A stretch of 33,188 nt of DNA from Lachnospiraceae bacterium (GTDB lineage: Bacteria > Bacillota > Clostridia > Lachnospirales > Lachnospiraceae): the NCBI GenBank assembly GCA_017469275.1, contig JAFUGT010000038.1, forward strand, positions 1 through 33,188. Reading direction: 5' to 3'. The translations under genes and the position numbers were made by a program. This document shows, piece after piece, positions 22,827 to 31,451 of the stretch; positions within the stretch are counted from its first letter, which is position 1, and the number at the start of each line of letters is the position of its first letter. The notes beneath the pieces are model-generated. The model had not been told where the DNA came from. It worked only from the letters and a program-made list of their open reading frames with translations, and ran no database searches.

Positions 22827-24839
22827 ATGAATATATCTGATAATATAGTCAGTCTGAAAGGTGTCGGACCTAAGACTGCAGCGCTGTTTGCCAAACTAAA
22901 TGTTAATACCATAAATGATCTGCTGCGTTTCTATCCCAGAAATTATCTTAAATATGATGAACCCTGCGATATCAATGTAGCAAGAGTCGGTGAACGAGTG
23001 GCAATAGAGGCATCTATTCAAACGTATGTGGATATCAAAAAAATAAGAAAACTGACTCTTGTAACATGTATGGTGAAAGACGGTACGGGACAGGTAAAAC
23101 TTGTCTGGTATAACTCGCCTTTTTTAAAGCAGATGTTTCACATAGGTCAGACATATGTTTTTGTCGGTAATCTTTCTGTTAGGAATAATCAATTAACTAT
23201 GGAACATCCTGAATATTATACTCATGAACAGTATAATAATATGAAGATGTCAATGCAGCCCATATATCCTCTTACGATAGGACTTAGTAATAAAACTGTA
23301 ACCAAATGTGTAAAGGCGGCACTTCCGTTGATTTCTTCTGTTGAGGATAATATACCTGAGGCTGTAATAGAGAGATTTGCTCTTATGCCTCTTGAGAGTG
23401 CTATTAATGGCGTTCATTTTCCGTCTGATTTTGACAGTATGTTGGAGTGCAGAAATCGTTTGGTCTTTGATGAGTTTTTTATATTCTTAGCAAAGATGGC
23501 TATGATAAGAGAACACACTGTTAAGGTGGCTAATAATTATGTAATAAATGATTTTACATATACGGATAAATTCATTGCCGACCTTCCTTTTGAACTTACC
23601 AAAGGACAGCAGACGGCAATAAATGATATTAAAAATGATATTTCCGGCCTGACAGTTATGAACAGATTAATTCAGGGAGATGTGGGTTCGGGGAAAACTG
23701 CTGTGGCGGAAATTGCAATATTGACCACAGTTAAAAATGGATATCAGGCAGCATTTATGGCGCCAACGGAGGTGTTGGCAAAACAGCATTACAGTGCTTT
23801 GTCAAAAGATTTTGAAAAGTATGATATCAACGTAGAGCTGTTGGTCGGTTCTACAAAATTATCAGAAAAAAGAAGAATATACGAAGATTTGAAAACCGGA
23901 AAAATAGATGTTTTGGTGGGCACCAATGCGTTAATTCAGGACAAAGTTATATATAATAATCTTGCCTTGGTGATAACCGATGAGCAGCACAGATTCGGTG
24001 TGAGACAGAGGGCAAAACTGTCAGAGAAAGGTGATGAACCTCATGTACTGGTCATGAGTGCAACCCCAATTCCGAGAACACTTGCAATTATAATGTATGG
24101 AGATCTTGATATTTCAATAATTAAGGACATGCCTACAGGCAGAAAAGCAATCAAGAATTGCGTAGTGGGACCGAAGTACAGACCTACAGCATACAAATTC
24201 ATGAAAGAACAGATAGATGCGGGACATCAGATATATATTATATGTCCCATGGTGGAAGCCAGCGAGAATATCGAAGCAGAAAATGTAATAGAATATCATG
24301 AGAGACTTAAAGAATATTTTCCGTCGAATGTCAATATTTCATTTCTTCATGGTAAGATGTCTGCGGATGAAAAGAATGCTATTATGGACGGATTTAATAA
24401 CAGAGAAATAGATATATTGGTCTCAACAACTGTTATAGAGGTGGGAATCAATAATCCAAATGCTACTGTGATGATGATTGAAAATGCGGAAAAATTCGGA
24501 CTTGCCCAACTTCACCAGTTGCGTGGGAGAGTGGGCAGAGGCGAGGCGCAGTCATATTGTATCATGTTGTGCTCATCGGAAAACAAAGATGCATTAGACA
24601 GACTTGATATTCTCAATAAGTCAAATGATGGTTTTTATATAGCAAATGAAGATCTCAAATTAAGGGGACCCGGAGATTTCTTTGGAGTAAGACAAAGCGG
24701 AGATATGTTGTTTAAGTTAGGAGATATATATAATAATGCAGATGTATTGAAAATGGCTAATGAAGCCATAGAATATCTTAAGAAGGAAGGCTATCCGTTA
24801 GAATCTTTGACAGATAAGAATACTGCTGTATATTTGTAA
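22827..24839 (+). CDS. recG: ATP-dependent DNA helicase RecG
   Basis: RecG remodels stalled replication forks and branched DNA. The N-terminal wedge/OB domain (about 1-150, with VSLKGVGPKTAALF and RFYPRNYL) precedes an SF2 helicase core: Walker A GDVGSGKT with K290, DEQH at 385-388, SATPIPRTLA, and motif VI GLAQLHQLRGRVGRG. The end contains GDFFGVRQSG. The 670-residue length is standard. The frame is open to 22776, but ATG 22827 has AAAGGA 7 bases upstream and matches the family start. It lies downstream of yloU-fakA, as in many Firmicutes. Confidence 0.96.
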   Translation: MNISDNIVSLKGVGPKTAALFAKLNVNTINDLLRFYPRNYLKYDEPCDINVARVGERVAIEASIQTYVDIKKIRKLTLVTCMVKDGTGQVKLVWYNSPFLKQMFHIGQTYVFVGNLSVRNNQLTMEHPEYYTHEQYNNMKMSMQPIYPLTIGLSNKTVTKCVKAALPLISSVEDNIPEAVIERFALMPLESAINGVHFPSDFDSMLECRNRLVFDEFFIFLAKMAMIREHTVKVANNYVINDFTYTDKFIADLPFELTKGQQTAINDIKNDISGLTVMNRLIQGDVGSGKTAVAEIAILTTVKNGYQAAFMAPTEVLAKQHYSALSKDFEKYDINVELLVGSTKLSEKRRIYEDLKTGKIDVLVGTNALIQDKVIYNNLALVITDEQHRFGVRQRAKLSEKGDEPHVLVMSATPIPRTLAIIMYGDLDISIIKDMPTGRKAIKNCVVGPKYRPTAYKFMKEQIDAGHQIYIICPMVEASENIEAENVIEYHERLKEYFPSNVNISFLHGKMSADEKNAIMDGFNNREIDILVSTTVIEVGINNPNATVMMIENAEKFGLAQLHQLRGRVGRGEAQSYCIMLCSSENKDALDRLDILNKSNDGFYIANEDLKLRGPGDFFGVRQSGDMLFKLGDIYNNADVLKMANEAIEYLKKEGYPLESLTDKNTAVYL

Positions 24840-24845
24840 TATATC

Positions 24846-24873
24846 TTGACAATTCTCTTTTTTCTACTAAAAT
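24846..24873 (+). promoter_or_regulatory. Promoter of rsmD
   Basis: Consensus TTGACA (24846-24851), 16-base spacer, TAAAAT (24868-24873). It begins 6 bases after the recG stop, so rsmD, coaD and the following gene can form a separate operon. Confidence 0.65.
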
Positions 24874-24891
24874 AAATAAGGAGTTTGTTTT

Positions 24892-25443
24892 ATGAGAGTT
24901 ATAGCCGGAAAGGCGAGAAGTATTAAATTGAATACACCTGAAGGTTTTGATACAAGACCTACCACTGACAGGATTAAGGAAACACTTTTTAATATGATTA
25001 ATAATGATATATATGATTGCGTTTTTCTTGACTTGTTTTCCGGAAGCGGCGGTATTGGAATTGAAGCGTTAAGCAGAGGTGCAGCAAAAGCATATTTTGT
25101 TGAGAGTAATAGAAAAGCATGTAACATAATCAATGATAATCTTACAAGGACACATCTAAAAGAGAATGCCAACATTCTTACAATGACAGCACTTGGTGCT
25201 ATCAAAAGTCTTTCGGGTAATGAGAGATTTGACATTGTATTCATGGATCCACCGTATGGAAAGGAACTGGAAAAACAGATACTTACAGAGCCCTCATTTA
25301 TTGATATATTAGCAGATGAGGCTTTGGTTATAATAGAATCAGATCTTAATACTTTTTTTGATGAAAATGAACATCCGGGTTTACGACTTTCAAAAGAGAA
25401 AATATATAAGACTAACAAACATACTTTTTTTGAAAAGATTTAA
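24892..25443 (+). CDS. rsmD: 16S rRNA guanine-N2-methyltransferase RsmD
   Basis: RsmD methylates G966 (E. coli numbering) of 16S rRNA with S-adenosylmethionine. The 183 residues show the N-terminal MRVIAGKARSIKL, TRPTTDRIKETLFN, the SAM site LDLFSGSGGIGIEALSRG (46-63), and the catalytic DPPY (119-122). An AAGGAG site precedes the ATG. The pairing with coaD immediately downstream is near-universal in Firmicutes. Confidence 0.95.
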   Translation: MRVIAGKARSIKLNTPEGFDTRPTTDRIKETLFNMINNDIYDCVFLDLFSGSGGIGIEALSRGAAKAYFVESNRKACNIINDNLTRTHLKENANILTMTALGAIKSLSGNERFDIVFMDPPYGKELEKQILTEPSFIDILADEALVIIESDLNTFFDENEHPGLRLSKEKIYKTNKHTFFEKI

Positions 25444-25469
25444 TTATACATTGAAATGAGGAAAGATAA

Positions 25470-25952
25470 TTGAGTAAGGTAATATATCCGGGCAGTTTTG
25501 ATCCGATTACATATGGGCATTTGGATATCATTAAGAGATCTGCAGCTATGTTTGATGAGGTTGTTGTCGGTGTTTTATCCAACAATGCCAAAAGCCCTTT
25601 ATTTTCTCCGGAAGAGAGAAAAAGGATGATTGAAGAAGCGGTTAAGGATTATAATAATGTCACAGTTATTAATTTTAACGGATTACTTATTGATTTTATG
25701 AAGGAGCATAACATTTCAGTAATTGTTCGTGGTCTTCGAGCCATTACTGATTTTGAATATGAACTACAGATAGCGCAGAGTAACAGAAAGGTCAGCAAAT
25801 ATACAATTGATACTGTATTTTTAACTACAAGTATCAAATATGCCTATCTTAGTTCAAGTATTGTTAAGGAATATGCGAGATATGGAACTGATGTAAGTGA
25901 TTTTGTTCCTGAACATGTGGTAATAGAACTTCAGAAAAAATACGGGTTGTGA
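25470..25952 (+). CDS. coaD: Phosphopantetheine adenylyltransferase
   Basis: CoaD joins 4'-phosphopantetheine with ATP to form dephospho-CoA, the next to last step of coenzyme A synthesis. The 160-residue length is standard. It has the [10 protein letters not shown] nucleotidyltransferase motif (8-17), the conserved VRGLR (87-91), and YLSSSIVKE (126-134). The start is TTG at 25470, with GAGGA 7 bases upstream; no better ATG exists before the SFDP motif. It is 26 bases after rsmD. Confidence 0.96.
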   Translation: MSKVIYPGSFDPITYGHLDIIKRSAAMFDEVVVGVLSNNAKSPLFSPEERKRMIEEAVKDYNNVTVINFNGLLIDFMKEHNISVIVRGLRAITDFEYELQIAQSNRKVSKYTIDTVFLTTSIKYAYLSSSIVKEYARYGTDVSDFVPEHVVIELQKKYGL

Positions 25953-26018
25953 TATTAATCACTGCTTATATACAATTGCATTTTATTGTGCATTAACGAA
26001 GAAATGGAGGAAAGAGAA

Positions 26019-27272
26019 GTGGCAAGGAAGAGTATTGAAGATGTAATGAATGAAATTGAGGATTTTATGAACAGTTGTAAGACTACAGCTTTGTCATCTA
26101 ATAAGGTAGTTGTGCCGAGAGATGAATTTGATGAATTATTTGGTGATCTCAAAGTTAAAATTCCTGCTGAGATAGATCGTTGCAAAAAGATTATGAGAAA
26201 CAAAGAGGCAATTCTTATGGATGCCAGAAAAACTGCTGATGAGATAATTGCCCAGGCTACAGCTCAGGCAAATCAAATGGTTTCAGAGACAGCCATAGTT
26301 AATCAGGCAAATCAGCAGGCTTATGAGACTGTTGAACTTGCAAGAGTACAGGCTAATGATATGTTGGCTCAGGCAGTTGCTGAATCTAATGAAATAAGAC
26401 TTGGTTCTATGCAATATACCAATGATATCATGATGGGAATCCGAAATTATGTTGAAGCTACATTACAGGCTGAACGCGCTAATTATGAGAATCTTATAGC
26501 AACCCTTGAAAATGATTATATGATTGCAAGTGCCAACCTTGAAGAGGTGCAGGGGCAGATTGTAGAATTTACAGGAGATCCAAACAGTGTTACAAAAGCA
26601 CCTCAGATGAAAACTGCAGCCAATGGTAAAGCAGTTCCACCGACACCTAAGGCAAAACAGAGTATGATGGATAAGGTTAAGCAGGCAGTCGGCGGCAAAG
26701 AGGATAAGAAGGGTGCTGATGATGCAAAGGGATTAGCTAATGCTGCTCCCGTAAAAGAAAAGCCGGAGATAAATGTTCCCGATCTTTTGAATTCAGAGAA
26801 CAATGACACATTATCTGCAGCTTCGTCTAAGAGTGATAACAATAATGTTAAAGAGGAAGCTAAGACTCATGATAAGACTGATGATATAGATTCTATCTTC
26901 CAGGAAATTGATACTGATAATCAGGTAGCTGCCACAGAAGAAAAGACCAAGAAAGTTAAGAAGGTTGTCAAGAAACGTAATCCTGTATTACATACACCAC
27001 AAACTGCACAGGAAACTGTTGCCAAGACATTAGAGGCGGCAGCTAATAATAAAGTTGACAAGACTGTATATAAAGCCAATGGAGAACAGGCCAGAGAGGT
27101 TCCGCCAATGGAAGGCAACGTTAAGCGTGGACCGAGAGTTGGCAGATCAATGGTTGAGGATGTTGCAGCAAATGATAAGAATGCGGTTTTTGAAGAAGTT
27201 GAAAGCAAGACTGTCAAAGAAGGAAAATCTGTTGGAAGCATTGATGACTTTTCAATGGAAAAGAAGTTTTAA
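26019..27272 (+). CDS. Coiled-coil protein of unknown function downstream of coaD
   Basis: The 417-residue product starts at GTG 26019, 8 bases behind GGAGG; an upstream in-frame TTG (25986) is less likely. Residues about 1-190 are a long helical, Ala/Gln-rich coiled coil (KTADEIIAQATAQANQMV), similar in look to V/F-ATPase stalk subunits and DivIVA-like proteins but without a clear family. The rest is a Lys/Ala/Glu-rich, probably disordered tail, ending FSMEKKF. There is no membrane segment. Such genes are found beside coaD in other Clostridia; the role is unknown. It converges with, and overlaps by 4 bases, the ylbJ-like gene. Confidence 0.8.
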   Translation: MARKSIEDVMNEIEDFMNSCKTTALSSNKVVVPRDEFDELFGDLKVKIPAEIDRCKKIMRNKEAILMDARKTADEIIAQATAQANQMVSETAIVNQANQQAYETVELARVQANDMLAQAVAESNEIRLGSMQYTNDIMMGIRNYVEATLQAERANYENLIATLENDYMIASANLEEVQGQIVEFTGDPNSVTKAPQMKTAANGKAVPPTPKAKQSMMDKVKQAVGGKEDKKGADDAKGLANAAPVKEKPEINVPDLLNSENNDTLSAASSKSDNNNVKEEAKTHDKTDDIDSIFQEIDTDNQVAATEEKTKKVKKVVKKRNPVLHTPQTAQETVAKTLEAAANNKVDKTVYKANGEQAREVPPMEGNVKRGPRVGRSMVEDVAANDKNAVFEEVESKTVKEGKSVGSIDDFSMEKKF

Positions 27273-28180
27273 TCGAATGATATATAAATCATAGTTAATA
27301 CCAAAGTACCTGCGGATAATATTATCTTATCCCGCAGGTATTTTTTTATTGAGGCACCTGAGTATGTAAGTACACTCTTTATCTGAAAAGCGGTGCATAG
27401 TCCTCCGAAAGAGGAAACAGAAAGGATGAGTCCGGTTTTGATTTCATCAGGGATATTAATGCTACTTATCATCTTTAAACCATTGGTAATTTCCAAAAAC
27501 GATAGAAGGCATTTAGCAGTATTATTATGAGTAACCGGCATAAGGATATTGAGAATTATGGAAAAAATAATTACATAAACGCCAATGATGACAATTATAT
27601 TAACTGCCTGCATGAATGTTCCTGAAAGATTAATACTTTGGAGTTCTTTTATATTTTTTTTAACAGTACCTTCGTAATTATCATTTATTATATCATTAGA
27701 GATATGAAGGCAATTAATTGTTCTATATAATAAATATAAAATAATATTTGGAATATATATTAATGATAAAAATTCAAATATTGTAAGTGAACCCTGATTT
27801 AGTAAGGGATATACGTAACCTAATAGAAACATTGGACTTGCCTGACTGGAAAAGGAGAGAAGTGAATTTGCTTCATCAAAACTTAAGTGATTATCCGATA
27901 CAAAATCATTAAGGATTTTGGCACCTATGGGATAACCGCATAAATTGCCAAGAAATATAGTTGAGTATCCGTATATATACGGAATATATTTCCTCAAATT
28001 ATTAGAAATTTTGTTATAGGCATGTGTCTCTGAAAGGGCATTGGTTATTATTATGAAAGGCAAAAGAGCAGGTACCAATGTGCGATACCACAGTAAAAGA
28101 CCGGACGTAGTTCCCATGATAACGGCATTATGAAATATTAATGCAATGAAAATAAGTGATATAAGAAAAATAGGTTTCAT
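27269..28180 (-). CDS. ylbJ: YlbJ-like sporulation/nucleoside-gate membrane protein
   Basis: An integral membrane protein of 303 residues with about eight hydrophobic segments. Motifs LLLWYRTLVPALLPFIIITNALS, GNLCGYPIGAKI and SFSSQASPMFLLGYV fit the nucleoside-recognition GATE family as in YlbJ of Bacillus, a sporulation membrane protein. At 303 residues it is shorter than the roughly 400 of Bacillus YlbJ. It follows ylbM on the minus strand by about 45 bases with no strong ribosome site. Its last codons overlap a plus-strand terminator and the stop of the convergent gene. The family is likely; a sporulation role here is inference. Confidence 0.75.
   Translation of the reverse strand: MKPIFLISLIFIALIFHNAVIMGTTSGLLLWYRTLVPALLPFIIITNALSETHAYNKISNNLRKYIPYIYGYSTIFLGNLCGYPIGAKILNDFVSDNHLSFDEANSLLSFSSQASPMFLLGYVYPLLNQGSLTIFEFLSLIYIPNIILYLLYRTINCLHISNDIINDNYEGTVKKNIKELQSINLSGTFMQAVNIIVIIGVYVIIFSIILNILMPVTHNNTAKCLLSFLEITNGLKMISSINIPDEIKTGLILSVSSFGGLCTAFQIKSVLTYSGASIKKYLRDKIILSAGTLVLTMIYISFD
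27308..27347 (+). terminator. Plus-strand terminator inside the ylbJ-like coding sequence
   Basis: ACCTGCGG (27308-27315) pairs with CCGCAGGT (27332-27339); the stem is extended by ATAA/TTAT beyond a bulged C, followed by A and seven T (27341-27347). It would end the rsmD-coaD-coiled-coil transcript, yet it lies in codons near the C-terminus of the minus-strand gene. Confidence 0.8.
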
Positions 28181-28225
28181 TATTAATTGTTTTACACTTA
28201 TTATTATAAAATTGTATGTCGATTA

Positions 28226-29452
28226 TCATATTATTATTACTGACTGTTGGTATTCCGTTGGGAGAATCATACCGTATTTGTTATAGTATACCTGACGATA
28301 TATCATATTTTCATTGATTTCTCTATTGAATAAATATAAATCTCTATCAGATAAAACATTTTTTGCATTGGTTATCTTATTGATAATAGGAACATCAGTG
28401 TTGTCCTTCATAGTTCTTATTAAATGTGTGGAATTATTTTTGACACCTAAAATACGAATATAGCTTGTTTTGTCAGGCGAAAATTCATTTACAAGATTCT
28501 TTGTACGCGATAATAAAACATTGAGAAGAGAACGTCGTATTCTCGCCATAGTATTGTTTTTGGAGATTATTTTGTCCATAAGCTCATCAAAGGTAGCCGG
28601 AAGTACTGTCAGATTATTAATGGTATTGGACAATTCCTCTGTCATTTCAAAATAGTCATTAAGATTATTGGAATCTGATATTAATCTGTTCTGCAAAAAC
28701 GGATAAAAATCATTTATAAACATTGGCTTTGCATAGGTTGAATTGTTGATAATATCAAGAACGGCTAAAGGAAGATTATTGCTCCATTCATTGTAATTAT
28801 CAACAGGATTATCAATAGAATTTCTTAATGCTGATGATGAACATATGTTGTTATTGGTATCCAATGAATTGTGATTGTCAGAAGTTCTTTTGACTATAAA
28901 TGGAGTCATCGGAAGATTATATTTTCTGATGGCTTTGATATAATCAATAGCCAGGATATTATTTGGAGATTCCAAAATGTCGGCGTAATCGGTTTCCGGA
29001 AAACATGCCTTGACGGCATTATATCTTGCTTTTGGGAAAGATAGTCCCTGAGAAAGATTGTTTTTTAATACATTTTTATAATTTGCAGGCTCATTTAAAA
29101 ATAAATCTGCCAAAAATGTTAATTTGTCTATATCATCACATTCTGCTCCAAAGCAGATAGTATCGACAATACCGGTTTTATATAGAGTAGTTACTCCGGC
29201 TGTAGCAAAATGTTCTGAAGAGGCTGAAGCAAATAATATAGGTAACTCTATAATCAGGTCTGCGCCCCCGGTCAGTGCACATTGTGTGCGAAGAGATTTT
29301 GGGAAAAAACAAGGTTCTCCTCTTTGTACATAGTCACCGCTTAAGCATACTACAATATTCCTGTCGGGATAATTTTTCCTTATCTCTGATATTTGAAATG
29401 CGTGTCCGTTATGAAAAGGATTATATTCAGCGATAATACCGATATGTTTCAT
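28226..29452 (-). CDS. tmcAL: tRNA(Met) cytidine acetate ligase (YlbM)
   Basis: TmcAL activates acetate with ATP to acetylate the wobble cytidine of elongator tRNA-Met. The 408-residue length is normal. The N-terminal nucleotidyltransferase motif is GIIAEYNPFHNGH (5-17), followed by CLSGDYVQRGEPC and GADLIIELP; the later SSSALR is the second nucleotide-binding signature. A GAGGAG site lies 9 bases before the ATG on the minus strand. In Bacillus ylbJ and ylbM also lie near rsmD and coaD, but here they run opposite to them. Confidence 0.94.
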   Translation of the reverse strand: MKHIGIIAEYNPFHNGHAFQISEIRKNYPDRNIVVCLSGDYVQRGEPCFFPKSLRTQCALTGGADLIIELPILFASASSEHFATAGVTTLYKTGIVDTICFGAECDDIDKLTFLADLFLNEPANYKNVLKNNLSQGLSFPKARYNAVKACFPETDYADILESPNNILAIDYIKAIRKYNLPMTPFIVKRTSDNHNSLDTNNNICSSSALRNSIDNPVDNYNEWSNNLPLAVLDIINNSTYAKPMFINDFYPFLQNRLISDSNNLNDYFEMTEELSNTINNLTVLPATFDELMDKIISKNNTMARIRRSLLNVLLSRTKNLVNEFSPDKTSYIRILGVKNNSTHLIRTMKDNTDVPIINKITNAKNVLSDRDLYLFNREINENMIYRQVYYNKYGMILPTEYQQSVIII

Positions 29453-29484
29453 TTTTATAAACTCCTCTAATCAATATATCATAC

Positions 29485-29513
29485 AATATACAATTATTTT
29501 TCTTTACATTCAA
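29485..29513 (-). promoter_or_regulatory. Promoter of tmcAL-ylbJ
   Basis: Minus strand TTGAAT (29513-29508), 17-base spacer, TATATT (29490-29485), about 33 bases before the tmcAL start. Confidence 0.5.
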
Positions 29514-29600
29514 GAAATAATATGATAATTTAAATGTGTCTTAGGCAAATCTTGCCTGATTTCCCCTGATTAATGATATGTGAATAGGATTTTTTTAAAT

Positions 29601-29625
29601 AATCGAACTTATTTTCGATTTTTTT
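29601..29625 (+). promoter_or_regulatory. Inverted repeat with T-run before recA; imperfect LexA-like site
   Basis: AATCGAA (29601-29607) and TTCGATT (29614-29620) form a 7-bp hairpin with a 6-base loop, followed by T's. It also contains GAAC-N4-TTTC, one mismatch from the GAAC-N4-GTTC LexA core. It abuts the recA -35. Either a second, weak LexA site or a boundary terminator. Confidence 0.4.
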
Positions 29626-29626
29626 G

Positions 29627-29658
29627 TTGACAAATTATAAAAGTTATATTAGTATAAT
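29627..29658 (+). promoter_or_regulatory. Promoter of recA
   Basis: Consensus TTGACA (29627-29632). The -10 is TAGTAT at a 17-base spacing (29650-29655) or the perfect TATAAT (29653-29658) at a long 20-base spacing. Confidence 0.65.
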
Positions 29659-29666
29659 AAAAAAAA

Positions 29667-29679
29667 CGAACAGATGTTC
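29667..29679 (+). promoter_or_regulatory. LexA (SOS) box of recA
   Basis: CGAACAGATGTTC contains GAAC-N4-GTTC, the core of the Gram-positive LexA operator. It sits just downstream of the predicted -10 and directly before the recA Shine-Dalgarno AGGAGG (29680-29685), so bound LexA would block initiation or early elongation. Confidence 0.85.
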
Positions 29680-29693
29680 AGGAGGTTAAGAAT

Positions 29694-30758
29694 ATGGCAA
29701 ACAATGATATGAATGATAAGATGAAAGCACTGGATGCTGCTTTAGCGAATATTGAGAAACAGTTTGGAAAAGGTACAGTAATGAAACTTGGAGATTCAGT
29801 TGCAAGTATGAATGTGGAAGCGATTCCTACCGGTTCTTTAAGTTTGGACCTGGCACTTGGCATAGGAGGTGTTCCTAAGGGAAGAATTATTGAGATATAT
29901 GGACCTGAATCGAGTGGTAAGACTACAGTTGCACTTCATGTTGTTGCGGAAGTTCAGAAAAGAGGCGGTATTGCCGGTTTCATAGATGCAGAACATGCGC
30001 TTGATCCTGTATATGCAGAACATATTGGAGTAGATATTAATAATTTATATATTTCGCAACCGGATAATGGAGAACAGGCATTGGAGATTACAGAGACAAT
30101 GGTAAGATCAGGTGCGGTCGATGTGATCATTGTCGATTCTGTTGCTGCGTTGGTTCCAAAGGCGGAGATTGATGGTGAGATGGGAGATTCACATGTGGGT
30201 CTTCAGGCTAGATTGATGTCTCAGGCTTTGAGAAAACTTACGGCTGTAATCAGCAGATCTAATTGTGTGGTTATATTTATTAATCAGTTACGTGAAAAAG
30301 TTGGTGTTATGTTTGGTAATCCTGAGACAACAACAGGTGGTAGAGCATTGAAATTCTATTCATCTGTCAGACTTGACGTTAGAAGAATTGAAACTCTCAA
30401 ACAGAACGGAGAGGTTATCGGTAACCGTACAAGAGTTAAAGTTGTCAAGAATAAGGTTGCTCCTCCTTTTAGAGAGGCTGAATTTGATATTATGTTTGGT
30501 AAAGGTATCTCTAAAGAGGGTGATATATTAGATCTTGCGGTAAAGGAGAATATTATTAATAAAGCGGGCGCATGGTTTTCTTATAATGGAGAGAAGATTG
30601 GTCAGGGACGTGAGAATACTAAAGTATACCTGATGGAAAATCCTGATATATGTAATGAAGTAGAGAATAAGGTAAGAGCCGCTGCAGGATTAATTCCGGG
30701 AATGGATAATAATTCCGATAAAGGCACATCTGACATAGAAAGTGAATCTGAGGAATAA
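29694..30758 (+). CDS. recA: Recombinase RecA
   Basis: RecA forms filaments on single-stranded DNA for homologous recombination and triggers LexA cleavage. The 354 residues show [17 protein letters not shown], Walker A GPESSGKT (70-77), Walker [33 protein letters not shown] (described in parts: L1 and L2 loops), and an acidic C-terminus. AGGAGG (29680-29685) lies 8 bases before the ATG. A LexA box lies directly upstream. RecX follows 1 base after the stop. Confidence 0.98.
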   Translation: MANNDMNDKMKALDAALANIEKQFGKGTVMKLGDSVASMNVEAIPTGSLSLDLALGIGGVPKGRIIEIYGPESSGKTTVALHVVAEVQKRGGIAGFIDAEHALDPVYAEHIGVDINNLYISQPDNGEQALEITETMVRSGAVDVIIVDSVAALVPKAEIDGEMGDSHVGLQARLMSQALRKLTAVISRSNCVVIFINQLREKVGVMFGNPETTTGGRALKFYSSVRLDVRRIETLKQNGEVIGNRTRVKVVKNKVAPPFREAEFDIMFGKGISKEGDILDLAVKENIINKAGAWFSYNGEKIGQGRENTKVYLMENPDICNEVENKVRAAAGLIPGMDNNSDKGTSDIESESEE

Positions 30759-30759
30759 T

Positions 30760-31359
30760 ATGCTTATCTCTAAGATTACCAAGACTGCATCAAAGAAATA
30801 TAAAATATTTGGAGATAATGAGTATCTGTTTTTCTTATATGGTAATGAATTAAGGAAATATAATATTCATGAGGGAAGCGATATATCCGATGCTTTGATA
30901 GAGGATATTAATAATAATGTTATTTATAAGAGAGGTAAGGAGCGGGCTTTGTTTTTGCTTGAGCGTCAACCTTATTCAGTTTTTAACATGAGGCACAAAC
31001 TAATATCTGCCGGATATAATGAAGGTATTACAGATACTATTATTGATTTTCTTATTCGGTATAATTATCTGAATGATGCTTCTTATGTTTCTATGTATAT
31101 AGAAAGTAATCAAGGTAAGAAGAATAAAAGACAGATTACTTACAACCTTATTTCTAAGGGAATCGACAGACGTATTATTGATGATTATTTTGACAATAAT
31201 GCTTACTCGGATGATGATTGTTTTATAAGACAATATAATAAATATATTAAGGGTAAAGATTTAGGTGATCCGATAACCAGACAGAAAATTTTTCGGTATT
31301 TTTATAGTAAAGGTTTTTCAGTTTCATTGATAAATCAAACAATGAATAATTATGAATAA
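30760..31359 (+). CDS. recX: Regulatory protein RecX
   Basis: RecX inhibits or modulates RecA filaments. The 199-residue protein has the three-helix repeats of the family, with RALFLLERQPYSVFNMRHKL, IDFLIRYNYLNDASYVSMYI and ISKGIDRRIIDDYF. The N-terminal 60 residues are less conserved. The start is ATG 30760, one base after the recA stop, with GAGGA in the end of recA; a GTG upstream (30742) overlaps recA and is less likely. Co-transcription with recA, and so SOS control, is expected. Confidence 0.92.
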   Translation: MLISKITKTASKKYKIFGDNEYLFFLYGNELRKYNIHEGSDISDALIEDINNNVIYKRGKERALFLLERQPYSVFNMRHKLISAGYNEGITDTIIDFLIRYNYLNDASYVSMYIESNQGKKNKRQITYNLISKGIDRRIIDDYFDNNAYSDDDCFIRQYNKYIKGKDLGDPITRQKIFRYFYSKGFSVSLINQTMNNYE

Positions 31360-31369
31360 CAACTTTTGC

Positions 31370-31398
31370 TTGACATATTACACAAAAAAAGATAAACT
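31370..31398 (+). promoter_or_regulatory. Promoter of rny
   Basis: Consensus TTGACA (31370-31375), 17-base spacer, TAAACT (31393-31398). Transcription would start near 31405, directly before a hairpin. Confidence 0.7.
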
Positions 31399-31406
31399 TT
31401 ATATGT

Positions 31407-31425
31407 TGTACTTATGTTAAGTACA
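31407..31425 (+). promoter_or_regulatory. 5' hairpin in the rny leader
   Basis: Perfect 8-bp stem TGTACTTA/TAAGTACA with a 3-base loop (TGT), at the predicted 5' end of the rny mRNA. It could shield the 5' end from decay or act in control of the RNase Y message. It could also be an operator, since it is a near-palindrome. Confidence 0.5.
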
Positions 31426-31451
31426 TGAAAATTTAATAAGGAGGTGCTCCT

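Noticed and set aside
24867..25418. Minus-strand frame of 183 residues opposite rsmD
   Set aside because: It mirrors a conserved methyltransferase gene, has a Ser/Leu-rich composition typical of antisense frames and no ribosome site.
25945..25985. Small palindrome GTGATATTAATCAC after coaD as an operator
   Set aside because: Only 5-bp arms in A/T-rich sequence overlapping the coaD stop; expected by chance.
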